DNA of 64,000 nt from Prostheceraeus crozeri (lineage: Eukaryota > Platyhelminthes > Polycladida > Euryleptidae): NCBI GenBank assembly GCA_907163375.1, contig CAJQUW010008619.1, positions 124,001 through 188,000 of the forward strand, read 5' to 3'. The position numbers and the translations under genes were made by a program. Under the pieces are notes generated by a model. It was given only the letters and a program-made list of their open reading frames with translations. It ran no database searches and had not been told where the DNA came from. This document shows, piece after piece, positions 11,111-21,357 of the stretch (the stretch's first letter is position 1; every line of letters starts with the position of its first letter).

Positions 11111-12462
11111 AGATGACATCGTTCAATGGTTCTGCATGAGCAATGAACAAAAAATGTTGGATTTTGTTGAATAATGTGTCTTTGCAAAAGCTAGATCTTA
11201 TACAACATCCCTGAGGAGTCCTGTGAACATTTCATGAATCCTATGCCTCAGAGAATCAATGCTGTTCGTGCAGCCAATGGATGTCAGACCAAGTGCTAGA
11301 TGTGGCCTCATATTACTAATTATTATATTCAAAAAATTAATAGACTGAGCGTAGCAGATTTTACTATCTCTTATCAACTTTGTTATGAGACAAACAGCTG
11401 AAAATCAGAATGATAAAATGAAATTTGTGACAATGATATCTTCATTCGAATAAATTTTTTAACATTTTGAACAGTACCATCGCAGCCGATTTTGTTGGAA
11501 GTTATCATTTTCTGACAATTCACCCGCCTCCGAAATACTTATTCCAATGTAAGATTCTGACTGAGGAGGTAAACATAGAGAGGATTCCGATAGTTTATCC
11601 CGAGATAAACATAGTTCTGCTAATTAAAGATCTCTTTCTCGAAAAACTGGAAAAAACCCGACAGCGTCACCAGTCAAACATTTCGAGTCCTCATTTATGA
11701 ACCTAAAGCTGTTGAAACATATTGGGGCATTTGGGAAGGAAATCGCAAGGGTTTCAGTCAAGTGACCTGGAGCTTTTTTCCTTGAAATATGAACTCAAGT
11801 GATTCCTTTATAGAAAAGCTTCATCATGTCAATTTTGGAGCTTCATCAATTTTTGTCTGTGGCTCCGTAAAGCGCATTTGTGGCGAGAATAGAACACGAG
11901 CCACCAAGATTGTCAGATAGGCCTAAGAATCTTTATTTACAGCTGCTAGTGTGCAAGCGAAAATGCTGCAGCGATGTTTTTCAAGAATCCAAACTGCCAC
12001 TTTTGTGCATTTTCATCCATGAAATACATCATTATCTTGTATCAAAGTCTGGATAGAGACGTCGCAGATGATTTCTTACTACGGATAACCTTTCTTACAG
12101 TCCTAATTGTGTCCTAAACCCATCAGAGTCGCTAGTTAGATAAGTGCTCGGAAAGGTTTTCAAGTACAGTTTGTTGATATTTTAAAGATCATAAAAGATA
12201 GTCGGAAAAGAAAAGGCTAACTGAACTGCGATATTCATCAATCAATATCCTAAGCGGATTTATCGATAACAGATCTGTATGAACCAAATCAATATCACTT
12301 CACATAGCATGACCAGTGACGCCTATCAGGAATTAGGTAATAATGTCAATATTCTGAGAATCAACAGGAAACTTGTGACATCACTGCAAAACTCATTGTT
12401 TCACCGACACACCAATGGATGATCGATGCAATAACTGCCACATCAAACAGAAAATATCAGTG
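11111..12462. other. gap without gene
   Basis: A 77-codon plus-strand frame at 11467-11700 has no recognisable motif. No repeats with defined ends. Confidence 0.3.
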
Positions 12463-12522
12463 AATGCCCTGACTATAAAAAGATTTGTTCAAAATGCCCT
12501 GACTATAAAAAGATTTGTTCAA
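12463..12522. repeat. 30-bp tandem duplication
   Basis: Two identical 30-bp units in tandem, each beginning AATGCCCTGACTATAAAAAG. Perfect identity points to a recent slippage or repair event. Confidence 0.9.
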
Positions 12523-12854
12523 GAGTGTTTACAATGATTACAAAACAACCGCTCAATGTTACACAAATGGCAGAATGAGCCTGAAATTCTCAATAAACAG
12601 TTGATATCAGTCAGTGCTTCTGTTACTTTAATGGTTCACAGAACCAATAGGTCCAGCAAGTGCTGGAGTCCTTTGAAATTTATAGACATTAAAAGATGGT
12701 TTACAAATCTTTAAAGAATAACTGCAAATGATCGTCAAGCTGTTTTGTTTGCAATGCTCAGTAGTGTAGTCGCAAATTCTTAGGAAATATAAGGCTACTG
12801 ATCAAAAACTTCACTGAATTATGAAATTTAACGCCAGTAATAGTTATTTACACA

Positions 12855-13260
12855 AATAGCATATGATTGCTTCTTTAGAGCATTCTACGAGTTAGATATC
12901 TTAAATGCCCGAATCCTATTTAGTGCGGGCTATTTAAATCGAACGAGTTCGAATGCTATGATGAAGCAATCTCATGCACGAGTTGCGTAGAGAATTTTAT
13001 TTGACGACGTGCTATGATGATCAAGAGTATTTGAACAGAAATTTGGCCCAATCAGTAGTGAAAATATCTATTCACATGCCTAGTCTATACTAAAGCAGGA
13101 CAAGAGCACTCATAATTGGCATAGATTAGCTCCTTCCCGTGCAATATCACTTTAAATTATTATTCACGCACGGAGACAAATAAATTCTATTGTAAACCCT
13201 TCATATCCGCTTCTTGCTGCACATGTAACTTCCATGACGTAGTTCAGGTGGAAATGCTGA
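12855..13260. repeat. hairpin-rich dispersed repeat, copy 2 (short form)
   Basis: Collinear with 2790-4430 but lacking the hairpin-filled middle. Shared blocks are GATTGCTTCTTTAGAGCATT (counterpart CTCTATGGCATT), the AAGCAATCTCATGCACGAGT block, and CATAATTGGCATAGAT. Confidence 0.6.
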
Positions 13261-13839
13261 CGAAATTCTTCTTGTGTCAAACACCACACCCATCAATAGT
13301 TCTATTGTGTTTATTTGATTATGTATTTATGTGGACGTCAACAGTCTGGCAGTGTCAGTACTAATGAATGGTTAGCGCAAATCCGTCACCTCACCCAGCG
13401 CCAATTACATAACCGATTCCAGTGCCGGAAAATTACGAGCAAGTCTACGGTGGCGACGCCATCAGCCACGCAAACAAAACACCGGAAGATTACAAACAAT
13501 TGCTATTGAAGAGGAAAACTCGGTTAAGTGATTGTTAAACGCTAACCAATACAGCACGGTTGCAGCCACTCTCAATTGACTGCCGGATAGACAGCGCAGT
13601 TCATTGCTAAACTGCGCCTGAAGTTACATAAAGTTAAGGCAATATTATCGACGGCTTTTCACATGAGGAAACTGCGGAATTTCTATTGCAGGTACTTTTA
13701 ACCTCTTAGTTTTCTTACAAAAGATGGATGATTGCCAAGACTCCGAGATTGCGTTGGAAAAATGTCATGAATTCGTGCAACAGCAATGTGAAAGCAGCAA
13801 CGCCTCTTTGTTAGTTGAAATTCATTTCGGTGGAATGGT
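13261..13839. other. gap without gene
   Basis: A 64-codon plus-strand frame (13315-13509) has no recognised motif. The end of this gap may hold further upstream remains of the Penelope-like element. Confidence 0.3.
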
Positions 13840-14860
13840 AAATTATTTACAAAAGATACATAGACGATATTATTACAGGACCGTTACCGAAAGAATGCGA
13901 TGATTTCAATAAAATTCTAGAAATTTGAAAAATAGTGATAACAAAAGTATTCAGTTCACAATAGAACTACCTGAAATTCAACTAAATAATCTTGATATCA
14001 GTATTTGGATAGAGGAAAAATGTTATATTATAAATAGTGCAGCAAGGACATAAAATCTGACAATTCGCTTAGCGAAGACAGTTGGATTTCTAGTGCTATT
14101 AAACATAATTTCATTGCAAATACTCAGAATACTGTAGAAAATAGATGCAACACTGATTTAAAGAACGAATTTTTATGTAATATATATACAAAAAATCAAA
14201 GAAAATGGATATATGAAACGTGGTATAAAAACACAAACGCAAACGTGGAAAGGCATGTTTAGATAAAAAGTATTGCACCAACATTTCCTCCTACGCTTCG
14301 ATGATAAAACGAATAGAATAGAAAGAACGAATAGTTGAAGGATTGTTTTACTATTAAAAAATGAATAGGCATGATAACTGTAGATGCTGCAATATTTTGC
14401 CGCGAAGAAAGTCACGTTAAGGATGTTATAAATATTTATCAATTAAAATGCAAAATATGCAACAGCAGCTATATTGGTAAATCATCTTGAAGATTTAAAG
14501 TTAGATACCAAGAACATTGTCGCTGTGTAAATAAGGGTGATGACAAGAGTGCTTTGAGTGCGCAAGTCCGTAGCGATTGTAGCTGTGCGAGTGCTGATGA
14601 TTTACGGTTGATATTTTGAAGCGTGCTGTGGACAATGTTGAATGTGCGTTGTGGGAAGCGAGGTTGATTCAGGCTCGGTCTCCGGCGGACATGTTTTAAG
14701 TTGCACCGCATGGAGTTGCCTTCATTTTGTATAAACACGCCCTTCATCTCATCTGTAATTTCTGCCACTTGCGTTGAAAAAAGGTCTGGACCCGAAACGT
14801 CCGCTGATATAAAAAAGAGCTTTTTGATTTGTTTGAGTCATCGAAAATAATTGCCGTAAA
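13840..14860 (+). mobile_element. Penelope-like element relic
   Basis: Pieces of a Penelope-like retroelement, which encodes a reverse transcriptase fused to a GIY-YIG endonuclease. In order: RYIDDIITGPLPKE with the Y-x-D-D catalytic motif near 13860-13900; DNSLSEDSW near 14060; the KHNFI...CNTDLKNEF block near 14100-14170; and the endonuclease region CKICNSSYIGKSS followed by RFKVRYQEH near 14450-14520. A GPETSADIKK-like end lies near 14790. The frame is broken several times and the 5' part is missing. This is an old, inactive copy. Confidence 0.8.
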
Positions 14861-15712
14861 AATGAACAAATTGTTGCAAAAATACAATCAATTTATTTTA
14901 CGATACCCTAGTCACTCACCCATCACAGGAAAGCATCCCACGTTCAGATAACTTTTTGAAAATCCTACAACTGAACATATCTAATCACAGACAGTCGTTC
15001 ATGGATTCCAAAGCACTATTAGGCCTATTTGGTGCATATCATATTCATTTCCTTATTCTACAAATAGCCACACTTTTGAGTTACATTGAGCTTTATTTAG
15101 TTATTTCAAGAATTGGCTAATCCAATGGTTACAACTTCATTGCAATTGTAAATCTACGTATTCGAGACATCAGTCTTCATCAGGACTACTTCAATTAATT
15201 ATTCAGATCAATAAGAATTACATTCTACTAAAAATAAGTGCTGGATGATTGAGTGAAAAAATGGAGCTAAATTGTTGGCATAAAAACATATACAAGTAAA
15301 AATTATCGACAAAAAAATGTCAAGCAATAATTCTCTAAAGTGCATTTAGTTCGAAAAAGTGCGACTACGTTTAAGGGCGAGATAAGTAAAATAAGAACAC
15401 AGCCGCAAGCCAGTTTATAATGGCCGATTCTCAAATATGAAGAAGTCTTCAAACATTTCCTGTCGAACAATTACGAACTGATTAGCTACTCGGAATGAAG
15501 ATGAAGATTGCTTGAACCAGAAAAGGGAAAATCATAGAACAAATAAAGGAACACATGCTGTTCTCTGAATGTAATGCTAATTGATTGTAAATGGAACGAT
15601 TGTCTGAATGGAAATGAGAATCAATATTAACCCAATGACAATCGACATGTTATTCAAGCAATTCTTCTGTAAACAGTTCTACTGTATCATAACAAGTCTA
15701 TGGATTCCAGGT
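14861..15712. other. gap, possible retroelement end
   Basis: Near 15150-15185 the sequence TCAGTCTTCATCAGGACTAC resembles the conserved end of Penelope-like or related retroelements, but no coding part is attached. Otherwise nothing is supported. Confidence 0.3.
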
Positions 15713-15965
15713 CATAGAAATAAACTGTTTATCTGAAGTTCGCTAGAATGGAAATTGACTCAAGGTCGCGGCACATCCGGGGGAACTAAGTTGGGGCATG
15801 AAGAACCAATTAAAAGCTTCGATTTACACATGTGACTGATTCTGACCCAATCATACAGACGGCAGGTGCATCTAAGTGAAAATGCGTGCGATTTATGTGC
15901 CGTTATTGTGCATTGCATGAAGCTTAATTTCCATTCTAGAGGTTTTATTGTTGTCAATTTCTATG
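15713..15965. mobile_element. hAT-like MITE, copy 1 (intact ends)
   Basis: A 253-bp non-autonomous element that begins CATAGAAAT and ends ATTTCTATG. It is flanked on both sides by the same 8 bp, TTCCAGGT (15705-15712 and 15966-15973). An 8-bp target duplication is typical of the hAT superfamily. Its reverse complement is the MITE inserted in the Tc1 copy at 37938-38400. No coding capacity. The perfect duplication suggests a fairly young insertion. Confidence 0.9.
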
Positions 15966-16190
15966 TTCCAGGTTGTCCCGGATATCCAATTCGACCGAAA
16001 AGTGAAAAGTGAAACGGTACACGACCGTTCTGTTCAAATAATGAAGTTATTTATTCATTTGTTTGTTGCATCTTATTTTAGCAAGAAGATCTATAATTGT
16101 GAAGAAGGTTTATACTCAAGACTGCATTCGGTGCATGTAAATGAATTGAAATTATTGTCATGCTGCTTGACCAGTAGTTTCTATTTGTGC

Positions 16191-16626
16191 CAATTACTCA
16201 CAGGGTTTTTTAAGGCGTTTTAGGGACCCGAATCGAGTCCCTAGTTTGGAAAATCGGGTCCCTAGAATCAGAGAATAAATAATATTGTGCTGATCTGCTG
16301 TCATCCACTTCTATTCTTCTATCTGACAAGCGAGATTGGCGAGTGGGTAATGTGAGAGAAGTTATGTTTATTGGAGTGATAGCAGAGAACGTGTGCTAAA
16401 TATTACAGCTAATGTGCTAATATTACATGTGCTAAACCATAGATGTACTTAACTTTACTTTTACATGGATCAAAACCCTCCAGGATGCCACCAATGTCAT
16501 GTAGAACGGATATCTAATTATAGCATTTAGTATGAAATATTTTCGGGTCCCTACAAGGTCCCTAGAATTTTCCTTAAAAAACCCTGATTACTCATGAAGT
16601 GTAATTGATTACAATAACAAATTACT
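16191..16626. repeat. AATTGATTACAAT repeat, copy 1, split by a MITE
   Basis: CCAATTACTCA...GTAATTGATTACAATAACAAATTACT reads through if the hAT-like insert at 16201-16586 and one target copy are left out. A second direct copy lies at 17797-17840. The family is unknown. Confidence 0.5.
16201..16586. mobile_element. hAT-like MITE with GGGACCC motifs
   Basis: A 386-bp element with 15-bp perfect terminal inverted repeats CAGGGTTTTTTAAGG. It is flanked by the identical 8-bp ATTACTCA at 16193-16200 and 16587-16594. The CAGGG start and 8-bp duplication are hAT features. Subterminal GGGACC/GGTCCC motifs recur on both sides and may be transposase-binding sites. No coding capacity. Confidence 0.92.
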
Positions 16627-16997
16627 CCGTTTTTCTTCAATAACTTAAGATAATTGCAGGGATTGCACTATTCATTTTCCCTCTTTTCCTTGGCGGAGAT
16701 GCAAAGGTCTATCACTACTGCTCCCCGGAATACAGACCACGCTTGCAGCTTTGATGCAAAATTGTCACTTTTTTATTCCCCAAGTGCTTTCGGCTCACAT
16801 CTTTACTGCGATTCAAACAGAAGATACAGTGCTGTAATATCGAGACTTGTGGCTTCTGGGAGACTTTATTACGATTGAAAAAACATCTGCATTAAGGTTT
16901 AAATTGATTTAAAGATTTAAACTGTGGCTTGTTGAAGAATTTCTGTGCCTCTCATTTCCCGAGGGGAAATTTATAGTAGGTCTACTAGCCCTACTAG
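16627..16997. other. short gap without gene
   Basis: A 74-codon plus-strand frame at 16654-16878 is open but resembles nothing I recognise. Confidence 0.25.
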
Positions 16998-17578
16998 GCC
17001 TTACTTACTTACTTACTGACCGGTTTTACGTCCTTGGTTCCACCAGTTTTGAGGGTTGGACGGTATTCCATGCCGATTCCAATGTTGAGGACGGATAGCG
17101 CTCCTCCATGCACCACGATCCTGTGCAGTTCGACGATCGAGCCACAGGTCGCGGAGGTCCTTGTCCACATTGTGAATCCATCTTTTCTTCTGACCTCCTC
17201 GGATGTTCGGACCAGGCACTTCAAACGTCATAATTTTCTTTGGCCATAGCCAGTTAGGCATACGTTCCGAACCATCGAAGGCGACTTGACCTCAGAACGC
17301 TTTTAAGGTTTGTGATGCCTAGGGCATGCCTTAGCTCAGCCATCGATTTCCGCTCACTTAACTTCGTGGAGCAGATCCATCGGATCATCGCATTTTCATT
17401 TCTTTCCAGTCGGCTCACATAATCAGTCCTTACAGCCCACGTTTCTGAGGCGTAAAGCAGCACACTTCGGACACAGGCTTGGTAAACATATCCTCTTCGC
17501 CGGAGGGAGATACCACAATTGGTGAGCACTGGAAGCAACTCACGGAATGTTTTCCAAGCCGACTTAACAAGCCTACTA
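16998..17578 (-). mobile_element. LINE reverse-transcriptase C-terminus with tail
   Basis: Minus-strand 3' end of a non-LTR retrotransposon. Recognisable blocks are LLYASETWAVRTDYVSRLER, MIRWICSTKLSERKS and LRSSRLRWFG, followed in another frame by QKKRWIHNVDKDLRDL and a TAQDRGAWRSAI tail. These are the thumb and C-terminal blocks of RTE- or CR1-type LINEs. A microsatellite TTAC tract at 17003-17018 forms the 3' tail. The copy is 5'-truncated (normal for LINEs) and has at least one frame break near 17255. Base composition is visibly more GC-rich than its surroundings. Confidence 0.88.
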
Positions 17579-18090
17579 ATTATCTGATTTGCATTTTCCG
17601 ATCATCAATTAGAGGGGGAAAGAATAGCACAACACCGGCACTTAATTTAGATTTTGACAGTTAGTTTCGTAGTAAATTTCTTCAACAACTTTCTTGTTGT
17701 TGTATACCCGGTGCACATTTTAACGCATTATCGACGAGGAAAATAAGGCAATGCCAATGAATAGAGCTGACCGCAAAGAAATCGCAATTAGATCTCAATT
17801 ACATGGCTAAAAAAGTAATTGATTACAATTACAAATTAAAGCAATTGTAATTGAAATTACGTCGCAATTTCAACACAAGTTTGCACTTGATAGATGCACA
17901 GAAAATTAGAAACAATAGAAGTTCCTCTCTAGCTGTGACATGATTCGAGATTTGTTCACATCCGTTCAAAGGGACAATAATCATAACATACGTCAACTGC
18001 TTAATCTTCATATAATCGGGAGGATCGACTATATTCGATTTACCTAACTGTGTCAATAATCATGATCCTCTACACGTGAGGAAATGTCAG
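17579..18090. other. gap with direct-repeat copy
   Basis: 17797-17840 is the second copy of the AATTGATTACAAT repeat seen at 16191-16626. The intervening LINE and gap might be internal to one larger element, but no terminal repeats support that. Confidence 0.35.
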
Positions 18091-18267
18091 TACTACAACA
18101 CGAATTCATTTAAAAATAGCAAATATTCTTCTGGACGTTCTCCATCTGTAAATTTCACATGACTAAGGAGTGCTGCGGACGCCTCCGTGCGCATATTTTA
18201 ACCTTTGTATTTTCAATACAGATGGAGAACGTCCGATACACAGATTGCTATGAATTCATTTGTAGTC
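18091..18267. repeat. foldback repeat
   Basis: The arms carry GAATTCATTT near the ends and an 18-bp perfect block, GGACGTTCTCCATCTGTA at 18133-18150, whose complement is at 18217-18234. The GC-rich centre (CTGCGGACGCCTCCGTGCGC) forms the tip. Probably a palindromic MITE. Confidence 0.7.
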
Positions 18268-19420
18268 TTTGAATACGATTTATTTGTACGTCATGGTCGA
18301 CTTTCTCACTAAATAGATGAATAATAATAAGTTACTGTCGAGAAATAATTGAATAATAATTATTGAACATTTTGCTTTGTGACTAATGCTATTGAATTTG
18401 AAATGCCTAAATTCGATTTTGATAACAAAAGTGCATCTGTCCTTCCATCATATAAATTGCATGCTCCATCATAGCACATTCTATTTGCTATATCGACATT
18501 TGAACATCTCTGATGCCAGCGTCATCCTCTTGACAGCATCCTCCGTGTTAGGTACCAGTTTACTTCATTTTAAGATAAAATCAAAGTTTATCCGCATGTC
18601 ACTGTAAATATCATTCATGTTAGCCTCAATTCGGCAATAAAGCCATGTGACTTTTGACTGTGGACAGAATTTCGTTGTTCTAAATAGTAAGATGTAAGTC
18701 AAATTACACAGAGATATTATTTTGAATGCAAACTTTCATCGTTTGCATAATTCTTTCAAGCAAATCCTAACATTACGAAGTTATAGGGATGTAGCTCAGT
18801 CATAAAGTTTGAACATTTTGAATCGGCTTTGCTAAATTAATGACATAAATATTAGCAGTTTGGATTATGTTTTTAAATGACATTTTTTTGTATTTTGTAG
18901 TGAAAATGCCTGTAAAGAGCCATTTCACATATTTAGTGGCAGTATTCTGTAATAAATTGGCTACATAATTTCACTGCCTCCGACACACAATATTAAGTAT
19001 TATGGCTGTATCTCACTCCAATGATATACCACAAAAACGACGTGACAATCGCCAATCAACCAATCAACGAAGGTTGTCCCAACTTAATCTTTTGGGTTGG
19101 TCGAGGTAAACATTGATATATCATCGTTATGGATTCTTCTGTTATATTAATTACCCAGTAATGATTGAGATCTGTAAAGTGACTAGCTATTTGATCACTT
19201 TTTTTAGTTGACCAACCTTCTATATCTTCTCATTCGGGAAATTATTCTTCATATCTGTGTTCTTTCGTCCTTAGCCGATGGGCCCTGCATGGTGCATAAG
19301 CAAGTCCTGTGTGCCCAAGATCTGACTCTCACGGTTGTCAAGAGCAGCCAACTGATTCGACTCCGTGTTTCACATGAGTTGACGAGGAAACAGTTTTCAG
19401 TACACACTATTTTGACTTAC
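18268..19420. other. presumed intron sequence downstream of the kinase exon
   Basis: It follows the GTAAGT donor of the exon at 19421-19508 on the minus strand. No Asp-Trp-Trp exon (the next conserved kinase block) could be found here or further down to position 1. Confidence 0.35.
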
Positions 19421-19508
19421 TGTAATTTTCCCCTCGCAAAATTTCAGGTGCGATGTAATTGGGAGTTCCACAGAAGGTTCCTGTCATCACGCCATTCTTG
19501 ATTCCTTC
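19421..19508 (-). CDS. protein kinase C-type kinase, activation-segment exon
   Basis: A single internal exon of a serine/threonine kinase of the AGC group. The 88 bases read EGIKNGV followed by [14 protein letters not shown] and RGENY, which is the activation loop and P+1 loop of protein kinase C. The Thr before FCGTP is the site phosphorylated by PDK1 in this family, and APE marks the end of the activation segment. The acceptor (TTGTTGTGTTGCAG) and donor (ACA followed by GTAAGT) are near consensus. The donor splits a codon after A, consistent with Ser next, as in many PKCs. EGIxNGV points to the novel (epsilon/eta) class, while [11 protein letters not shown] also recalls atypical PKC, so the subclass is open. 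Neighbouring exons were not found. It could be part of a gene with very long introns or a solitary duplicate. Confidence 0.85.
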
Positions 19509-20260
19509 CTGCAACACAACAATTGAAGTAGACACATTTCTCGTTTATACAAAATCTTCAGATAATTGTTCAAATTCATAAAGTTTCATGGCTGTAGCTC
19601 TATGTATCAATGCTCTACAAAAATGCATCTTGAAGATAATATGAATTCTATGTAATGGATGCAAGATGGTTATATCCACTACAATACTTATGGAACAATA
19701 CATCAAAAATGTTCGACATGACGTAAAAATAGCTCTCTTGATCAGTTTGCAGCTGTAACCTTGTTTTTACTCCATTTCTCGTAACATTTCGAGACAAATG
19801 AAATCTTCACAAAAAATTCGGAATACCGGAAAATGGTCCACCATGACCTTCAACACCAACAAAGATCAAATCTCTTATCGACATCATTTACAGTTAACTG
19901 TCCTTTCATAACATGTCAGCGATGAGAAAATGGAGACATTATGACGAACAAATCAGTCCACTGATGATAGAAATGTGTGAAAACGTTCATTACAAAGCAA
20001 GAAATTTCAGCGAAAAACTCAATTTCAAAATCATTAGAAGTGATGTATAGACTCTCAGATACATGGCCAGACATGAGATCCGGCATCATTCAAATACAAT
20101 GTTCAACTGTATTGCAAATAAGCTCATGTCAGCAGTTGGGAACACGTTCAGAATGTACGAGTAAGAAGCATTCTGAATTGATGACGATAATTATTCTACA
20201 CTTATTATTATTATGACAAGAGCTACTGTCGAGGTGAACCGGTCGAAAAGCTCGTGAACG
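19509..20260. other. presumed intron sequence upstream of the kinase exon
   Basis: No further exon was recognised. A 79-codon plus-strand frame at 19977-20216 has no family resemblance. Confidence 0.3.
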
Positions 20261-20419
20261 GGCTCAGTCTCATAACAGCGAATCTCAAAATAGCGAAAAC
20301 GTATTGCATAATCTTAAGAAGTCACTGAGAAATTATGTTGAAATAGTTTATTAAAGGTAATTGGATTAGTAAATAATACCCATCATTCATACCACTGACA
20401 AGGATATGAATTTCCATAT

Positions 20420-20443
20420 ATAATAATAATAATAATAATAATA
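20420..20443. repeat. AAT microsatellite
   Basis: About eight TAA/AAT units inside the MULE relic. Confidence 0.9.
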
Positions 20444-20696
20444 AAGACGTATATTTTCAGATATCACACACCCCAATACTGAGAATCGTGGGGCTAGTAC
20501 AAAGTATGATTATACCAAGAAAAAGCAAACTTAACAAAAATAATGTGTCGAAGGAAAATTCACAGACAGAAGTCAGAGTTATAAAGTCTCGTCATGCTTG
20601 AGATGAAACATCTGCTACGCTGTGCTGTACATATGCCTTGTACAATGTATATGAAATAAGCTTATGAAAAAAATGAGAATGTATATAAAATATATT

Positions 20697-21006
20697 CTCT
20701 AAAAACCCATTATGTACGAGACAGCCTTGGCATAAGCTTGGCGACTGAGTTCATTTAAAATGTATTGTTCGCGCAATCGGTCTAGTATTTCGTTTAAAGT
20801 AACATATTTAGTCTTTCTCCTATTTGTTGGTGCTCCAAAATCTAGTTGACTCATCTCAATGTTTTACATTTTCTGCTCCTCAACGAATGTACGCGTGATC
20901 TTGAAGATATTTGGATGGGCACTTCCCACACACTCTTTCAGTTTCATATGCCATCCCTCCAAATGATTTGTAATTCGAACATCACTGTTGTATAGTGATT
21001 CCATAC
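20697..21006 (-). pseudogene. MULE transposase C-terminal fragment
   Basis: Minus-strand reading SMESLYNSDVRITNHLEGWH, followed by GSAHPNIFKITRTFVEEQK, one in-frame stop, then an open stretch ending in YIMGF. The R-x-T-N-N-x-L-E-G-W-H block and the HPNI...EEQ block are hallmarks of metazoan Mutator-like transposases, near the C-terminus. Here the usual TNN is TNH. The catalytic core is absent. With its single stop, this internally deleted element is non-functional. Confidence 0.75.
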
Positions 21007-21357
21007 TGAAATACAAAAATAAGCATATGTATCTTCTATATATTTTGACAGTGAAACGATAGTGATGATGTGGCCATTTAAGTTATCTACTAATCAAGCA
21101 GGCATAATTTCTCGAGGACTTCTTAAGATTATGCAATACGTTTTCGCTATTTTGAGACTTCGCCAGTATGAAAATACGCTATTTTGAGATTCGCTGTTAT
21201 GAGACGACCCCCATGAACGACGTTGTCACTTTGCTCATTGTAAAATGCAGAATGTCGAGCTGGAATCGACAACATCGCAGAATGGATCTCCACTGACTAT
21301 TGATGCGGAACCCTCAAAACGGTGCAAACTCTGTTCTCCAAAATGCTTATGTAAGGA

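Larger units (their letters stand above)
20261..21212. mobile_element. Mutator-like (MULE) element with terminal inverted repeats
   Basis: The two ends are inverted copies beginning GTCTCATAACAGCGAATCTC (20267 onward; complement ending at 21205). The match continues through AAAATAGCG and ATTGCATAATCTTAAGAAGTC, about 70 bp in all. The right end has an extra duplicated block of about 44 bp. The interior codes on the minus strand for a MULE transposase C-terminus. The flanks share only TGAAC, so the 8-10 bp duplication typical of MULEs is not clear. Confidence 0.75.
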
